Source of the DNA: Clostridia bacterium
GTDB taxonomy: Bacteria; Bacillota; Clostridia; CAKSNL01; HGM11501
NCBI GenBank assembly: GCA_017390225.1
Contig: JAFPCL010000110.1
Coordinates: 1-9,499 of the forward strand
Direction: 5' to 3'
DNA: 9,499 bases
Of this stretch, positions 6,097 to 9,499 are shown in pieces. The position numbers and the translations under genes are program-made. The notes under the pieces are model-generated. The model was not told the origin of the DNA, did not search any database, and was given only the letters and a program-made list of their open reading frames with translations. Each line of letters begins with the position of its first letter. Within the stretch, counting starts at the first letter, position 1.

Positions 6097-9000
6097 ATGC
6101 GAAAAATACAGATGTTTTTTGTGACATTACTGATGGTTTTGATGGCAACCGTCGGTGTCGCACAGGCACAAACACTGCTCTATGCCGACACGGTATGGGC
6201 AAAGCCCGGCGAGGATGTCACGGTCCCCGTGATGATTTCCGAAAATCCGGGGCTTGCTTATGCGGACCTTTCCGTCACATTTTCCAATGAATATATGACC
6301 GTTACCGGTGCCACCAAAGGCACGGTTCTTCCGGGAACGATGATTACCAATCTCACCAAAAGCGGTGTTGTTCTGGAAGAACTGACAGAAGCTACGGTGA
6401 TTATCAGCGGTAATCCCGAAGAAACTGTGCAAAACGGCACACTCTTTAGCTTGAATTTCCATGTAAAGGAAACGGCAAAGGAAGGGCTTGTGCCTGTAAC
6501 CGTTACATGGGAAGATGGCAGTCTTATGAATGCTAACGGTGAAGAAATCGCCGCAGAAACCAAAGAAGGCGGCGTATATGTTCCCAAAATGTACACGGTG
6601 AATTTCTATGTGGAAGACACATTGTACGATACGGCATCCGTCTTTGAAACCGAAAAAGTAAAAGCTCCTCAAACACCAAAGAAAGAAGATATGGTGTTTT
6701 TGGGATGGTTTGCGGAAAATTCTGAATCCGCATGGGATTTTGCATCCAATGTTGTGAGTGAAGATATGACACTCGTTGCCGGCTGGGCACATCAGCCGTT
6801 GGAAGTGGTTAAAAGTACATTGTATCGCCATAACGGAAATGTGTTGACAGATATTATCGTGAAGAATTTCAGTGCACCTGAAAATGTAAGGCTTGTGCTG
6901 GGCTTTTTTGATGCGAGCGGCAGAATGCTTTGTGCAGTTTCGGAAAAAGCAGCCATTCCCGTGGATGCATCCTACACGATTGCAAGAACGGTTGAACTGA
7001 AAGATGCTGTCAGTGTTAAGGTTTTGGCATTCCATGAGCTGGAAGATCTGATGCCGGTTTCATATGCGAAGGATCGTCCGATAGCAGATGCAGCAAAAAT
7101 ATCTTTCCTGACATTCGGCGGCACGGAACTTGCAGATATGTATGTTGCCAAGGGAAGCAAAATCACCGTTGAAATTCCCGAACCCAAAAGAGAAGGATAT
7201 ACCTTTGGCGGTTGGTATAAAAACGTCAACGAAACATGGAATTTTTCCGAAGATGTTGTCATGCAAGATGTTATTCTTCAGGCAAAGTGGGATGTGGCAA
7301 CCTACAGTGTGACCTTCGTTACAGATGGCGAAGTATACGATGCACAAACGATTTTGCATAAAGACAAGATCATGCGTCCTGCACAGGATCCCGAAAAAGA
7401 AAACCATTTGTTTAACTGCTGGTACGAAGAGGTCGATGAAGCGGGCGAGCCTGTTCCCTTTGATTTCGATACAGAGGTCACCCGTGACATTGTGTTGGAA
7501 GCGGATTTTGATATTCATGCCTATTATGTTTATTTTGAAACGGGTACCGAAGCGGTTGTTCCCGAGCAATATGTCATTTACATGGATTATGCCGAGGAAC
7601 CGGTCGTGGAACGTAAGCATTACGTCTTCGACGGTTGGTTTACGGAAGAAACCTGCGAAAACAAATGGAACTTTACAGAGATGCCTGTGGAAAAGGAAAT
7701 GACACTGTATGCCGGATGGACGCTTGAAAGCTATACGGTCTGCTTTGAAACGGGATATGGCGCAAGTGAAATCCCGGAACAAACCGTGTCTTTTGGAGAA
7801 TATATTGTCATTCCTGATGATCCGACACATAATTACGGCACCTTTGAGGGTTGGTATGCAGATGAAGATTTTGAAGCCTTGTTTGACTTTGAAGTGCCTG
7901 TAGAAGGTCCTGTTACGGTTTATGCAAAATGGGCATACGAAATGGTAACGGTATACTTTAATAACGAAGGCGAAATTACAGAAACACAAGTGCTGTATGG
8001 TGAGCTTTTGCCCGAGCCGGAAACACCGACACAAGGTGAGAGCGACACCTTCACCGGTTGGTATACCGATGAAGCACAAACGAGCCTTTGGGTATTTGAA
8101 GCAAATAAAGTATACGGAGAAATGACCTTGTATGCCGGTTGGAAGATTATAACCTATACGGTAACCTTTAATGTAAACGGCGGCACGTATATAAATCCCC
8201 GTACGGTAGATGGCGGAAAAACTGTCGCATGTCCCGAAAGAATTCCGAGCAAGGTCGGTTATGAATTCAGCGGTTGGTATGCAGACGATGCGACAGAAGA
8301 ATTATACGACTTTAATAATAAAATTTCGAAAGACACGACCTTATATGCCGGTTGGACGGATATCAGCCATTTGAATTATATCTACTTTGATGGTGGTTCC
8401 GCAGAAGCAGAGGTTTCGATGGATGCAGATGCAATCGTAATTCGTGCCTTTGTGGAAGATATCACATCTTCTGCCGAGCAAACACTGGCAAGCTTTGTTT
8501 ATAACGGCGAAACGGTCACGCTTTCTGTTGTTGCCTCAACGAAGACCGGTTATGTTCGTGTCGGAGAATCCGAAATCTCCTTCACACTGCCGGCAACAGC
8601 ACTTCAGCTGACCACGAGCTATATGCTCAAAACCGTGGATGGTATAAATTGGAGTGTTTTGTGTAACGATGAAGAAGTAGCAACCATTACCTCTGTTAAG
8701 ACCGAAAAGGAAGAAGCGTTTGGCGGCAGATTCGTTGTAGCCAACAATGCAGACGGCACAGCACCTTTTGTGGGCTACATCAGAACTATGGAAATCCAAA
8801 ATGAAGACAATACGGTAGCAAGCTTTGATTTCCGCATTGAAGAAGATGCAGAAGAAATCGCTTCCAAAGAAGAAAATATTACACTTGCATTGACAGGTAC
8901 GTATGTATTGGATAGTGTGAATTATACAGGCATCAATGACATTGCATATCCTGACTTTGGCCCCGGTTATGCAGCAAACGGAAAGTGGGAAACATGGGGT

Positions 9001-9486
9001 ACCTGGTGTGGTTCAGATTCCTCCACGCACTCGGCTTTTGACAATGTTCTGACAATCAAGCAGACAAAAAACACCAATACCATTTCACTTTCTATGTTTG
9101 ATCAGGTATATGAAAAATCCAAACAAAGAAATATTTATACCGCTGCACAAATCACCCCCATTGCTTTTAGTAATAATGTGGCAAATGAAACGGATGACTA
9201 TCGTTTTGTTGGTCTTGGGAATAATATGTATGTTCGTGATGTTTCGGCAAAGAGGTTGGTGATTTTTGACAAAGAGGAAAATGCAGAAATCGGCACAACA
9301 TACTATTTGGATTGCGTGTCCGCATCTCCATACACATCGTATTCCTTCGGGCTCAGTACGATCACTTACAGATATTACGGCGGCTGTGCATTTGAATTGT
9401 ATAAGCCGGTCGTTATCGACATAGATGCACATGGCCTTAGCGGATATTCTTCTCAGAGACTGAACTTCTTAGTCAGCGGAAGATAA
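6097..9486 (+). CDS. Large secreted adhesin-like protein: cohesin-like domain, seven InlB-type B-repeats, possible lectin-like domain
   Basis: 1129 residues. The signal peptide ends in AQA (22-24). Residues ~26-163 are cohesin-like (KPGEDVTVPVMIS, then YADLSVTFS, ending GGVYVP). Seven Listeria-Bacteroides/InlB B-type repeats follow, each with an initial V-F strand, a GW[FY] core and usually a closing AGW or AKW: 166-230, 334-398, 399-471, 472-541, 542-612, 613-682 and 683-753. Residues ~232-330, between repeats 1 and 2, form a separate beta-rich, Ig-like segment. Residues ~758-915 may be a concanavalin/LamG-like sandwich (FVGYIRTMEI followed by ASFDFRI); this is tentative. Residues ~916-1129 are unassigned and aromatic-rich, with WETWGTWCG. 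B-repeat proteins usually act as surface adhesins or extended stalks. There is no SLH domain, LPXTG motif or C-terminal membrane segment, so retention may depend on a partner. The TAA at 9484-9486 is 13 bases from the window end, so downstream context is unknown. Confidence 0.85.
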   Translation: MRKIQMFFVTLLMVLMATVGVAQAQTLLYADTVWAKPGEDVTVPVMISENPGLAYADLSVTFSNEYMTVTGATKGTVLPGTMITNLTKSGVVLEELTEATVIISGNPEETVQNGTLFSLNFHVKETAKEGLVPVTVTWEDGSLMNANGEEIAAETKEGGVYVPKMYTVNFYVEDTLYDTASVFETEKVKAPQTPKKEDMVFLGWFAENSESAWDFASNVVSEDMTLVAGWAHQPLEVVKSTLYRHNGNVLTDIIVKNFSAPENVRLVLGFFDASGRMLCAVSEKAAIPVDASYTIARTVELKDAVSVKVLAFHELEDLMPVSYAKDRPIADAAKISFLTFGGTELADMYVAKGSKITVEIPEPKREGYTFGGWYKNVNETWNFSEDVVMQDVILQAKWDVATYSVTFVTDGEVYDAQTILHKDKIMRPAQDPEKENHLFNCWYEEVDEAGEPVPFDFDTEVTRDIVLEADFDIHAYYVYFETGTEAVVPEQYVIYMDYAEEPVVERKHYVFDGWFTEETCENKWNFTEMPVEKEMTLYAGWTLESYTVCFETGYGASEIPEQTVSFGEYIVIPDDPTHNYGTFEGWYADEDFEALFDFEVPVEGPVTVYAKWAYEMVTVYFNNEGEITETQVLYGELLPEPETPTQGESDTFTGWYTDEAQTSLWVFEANKVYGEMTLYAGWKIITYTVTFNVNGGTYINPRTVDGGKTVACPERIPSKVGYEFSGWYADDATEELYDFNNKISKDTTLYAGWTDISHLNYIYFDGGSAEAEVSMDADAIVIRAFVEDITSSAEQTLASFVYNGETVTLSVVASTKTGYVRVGESEISFTLPATALQLTTSYMLKTVDGINWSVLCNDEEVATITSVKTEKEEAFGGRFVVANNADGTAPFVGYIRTMEIQNEDNTVASFDFRIEEDAEEIASKEENITLALTGTYVLDSVNYTGINDIAYPDFGPGYAANGKWETWGTWCGSDSSTHSAFDNVLTIKQTKNTNTISLSMFDQVYEKSKQRNIYTAAQITPIAFSNNVANETDDYRFVGLGNNMYVRDVSAKRLVIFDKEENAEIGTTYYLDCVSASPYTSYSFGLSTITYRYYGGCAFELYKPVVIDIDAHGLSGYSSQRLNFLVSGR
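6592..8355 (+). repeat. Array of seven divergent InlB-type B-repeats (protein-level repeats)
   Basis: Repeat units start at 6592, 7096, 7291, 7510, 7720, 7933 and 8143; the last ends at 8355. Units are 65-73 codons. GW[FY] cores lie at residues 203-205, 372-374, 513-515, 585-587, 654-656 and 726-728; repeat 3 has CWY (441-443) instead. Sequences differ strongly at DNA level, so these are old duplications rather than recent slippage. A non-repeat segment (~6787-7095) separates repeat 1 from the rest. Confidence 0.85.
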
Positions 9487-9499
9487 TAGAATCAAAAAA

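Overview
The window looks like a surface and secretome locus of a Gram-positive, Clostridia-like bacterium. The support is S-layer homology (SLH) domains with a TRAE motif, a lipoprotein with a lipobox, strong AGGAGG-type ribosome binding sites, Sec signal peptides, and copper-amine-oxidase-N-type (stalk) domains, which are common in secreted Firmicutes proteins. Species cannot be assigned; an uncultured gut or rumen lineage is plausible but is inference. All five genes lie on the + strand and all appear to be exported. No RNA gene, CRISPR array, transposase or phage gene is visible.

Region 1 (1-3772): a pair of tandem paralogues. The window opens inside a gene of which only the C-terminal ~204 codons remain (CBM9-like end plus stalk domain). 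Twelve bases later comes a complete 1033-residue secreted protein: two N-terminal carbohydrate-binding-like beta-sandwich modules, a central TIM-barrel-like GH71/GH99-type glycoside hydrolase region with a WNEWW motif, a CBM9-like module and a C-terminal stalk domain. A clear rho-independent terminator follows at 3735-3772.

Region 2 (3793-9486): a second probable transcription unit with its own extended -10 promoter. It encodes a 345-residue lipoprotein with two Asp-rich calcium-type loops, then a 376-residue cohesin-like plus three-SLH wall-anchored protein, then a 1129-residue protein with a cohesin-like domain, seven InlB/Listeria-Bacteroides-type B-repeats interrupted by one extra domain, a possible lectin-like domain and an unassigned C-terminus. 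Gaps between genes are short (16 and 45 bases) and contain no visible terminator.

Working interpretation: extracellular polysaccharide recognition and breakdown (region 1) beside a cell-envelope assembly or adhesion module (region 2). The most interesting point is two adjacent, divergent cohesin-like proteins, one wall-anchored, with no dockerin in the window. Either their partners are elsewhere in the genome or the cohesin folds bind something other than a dockerin.
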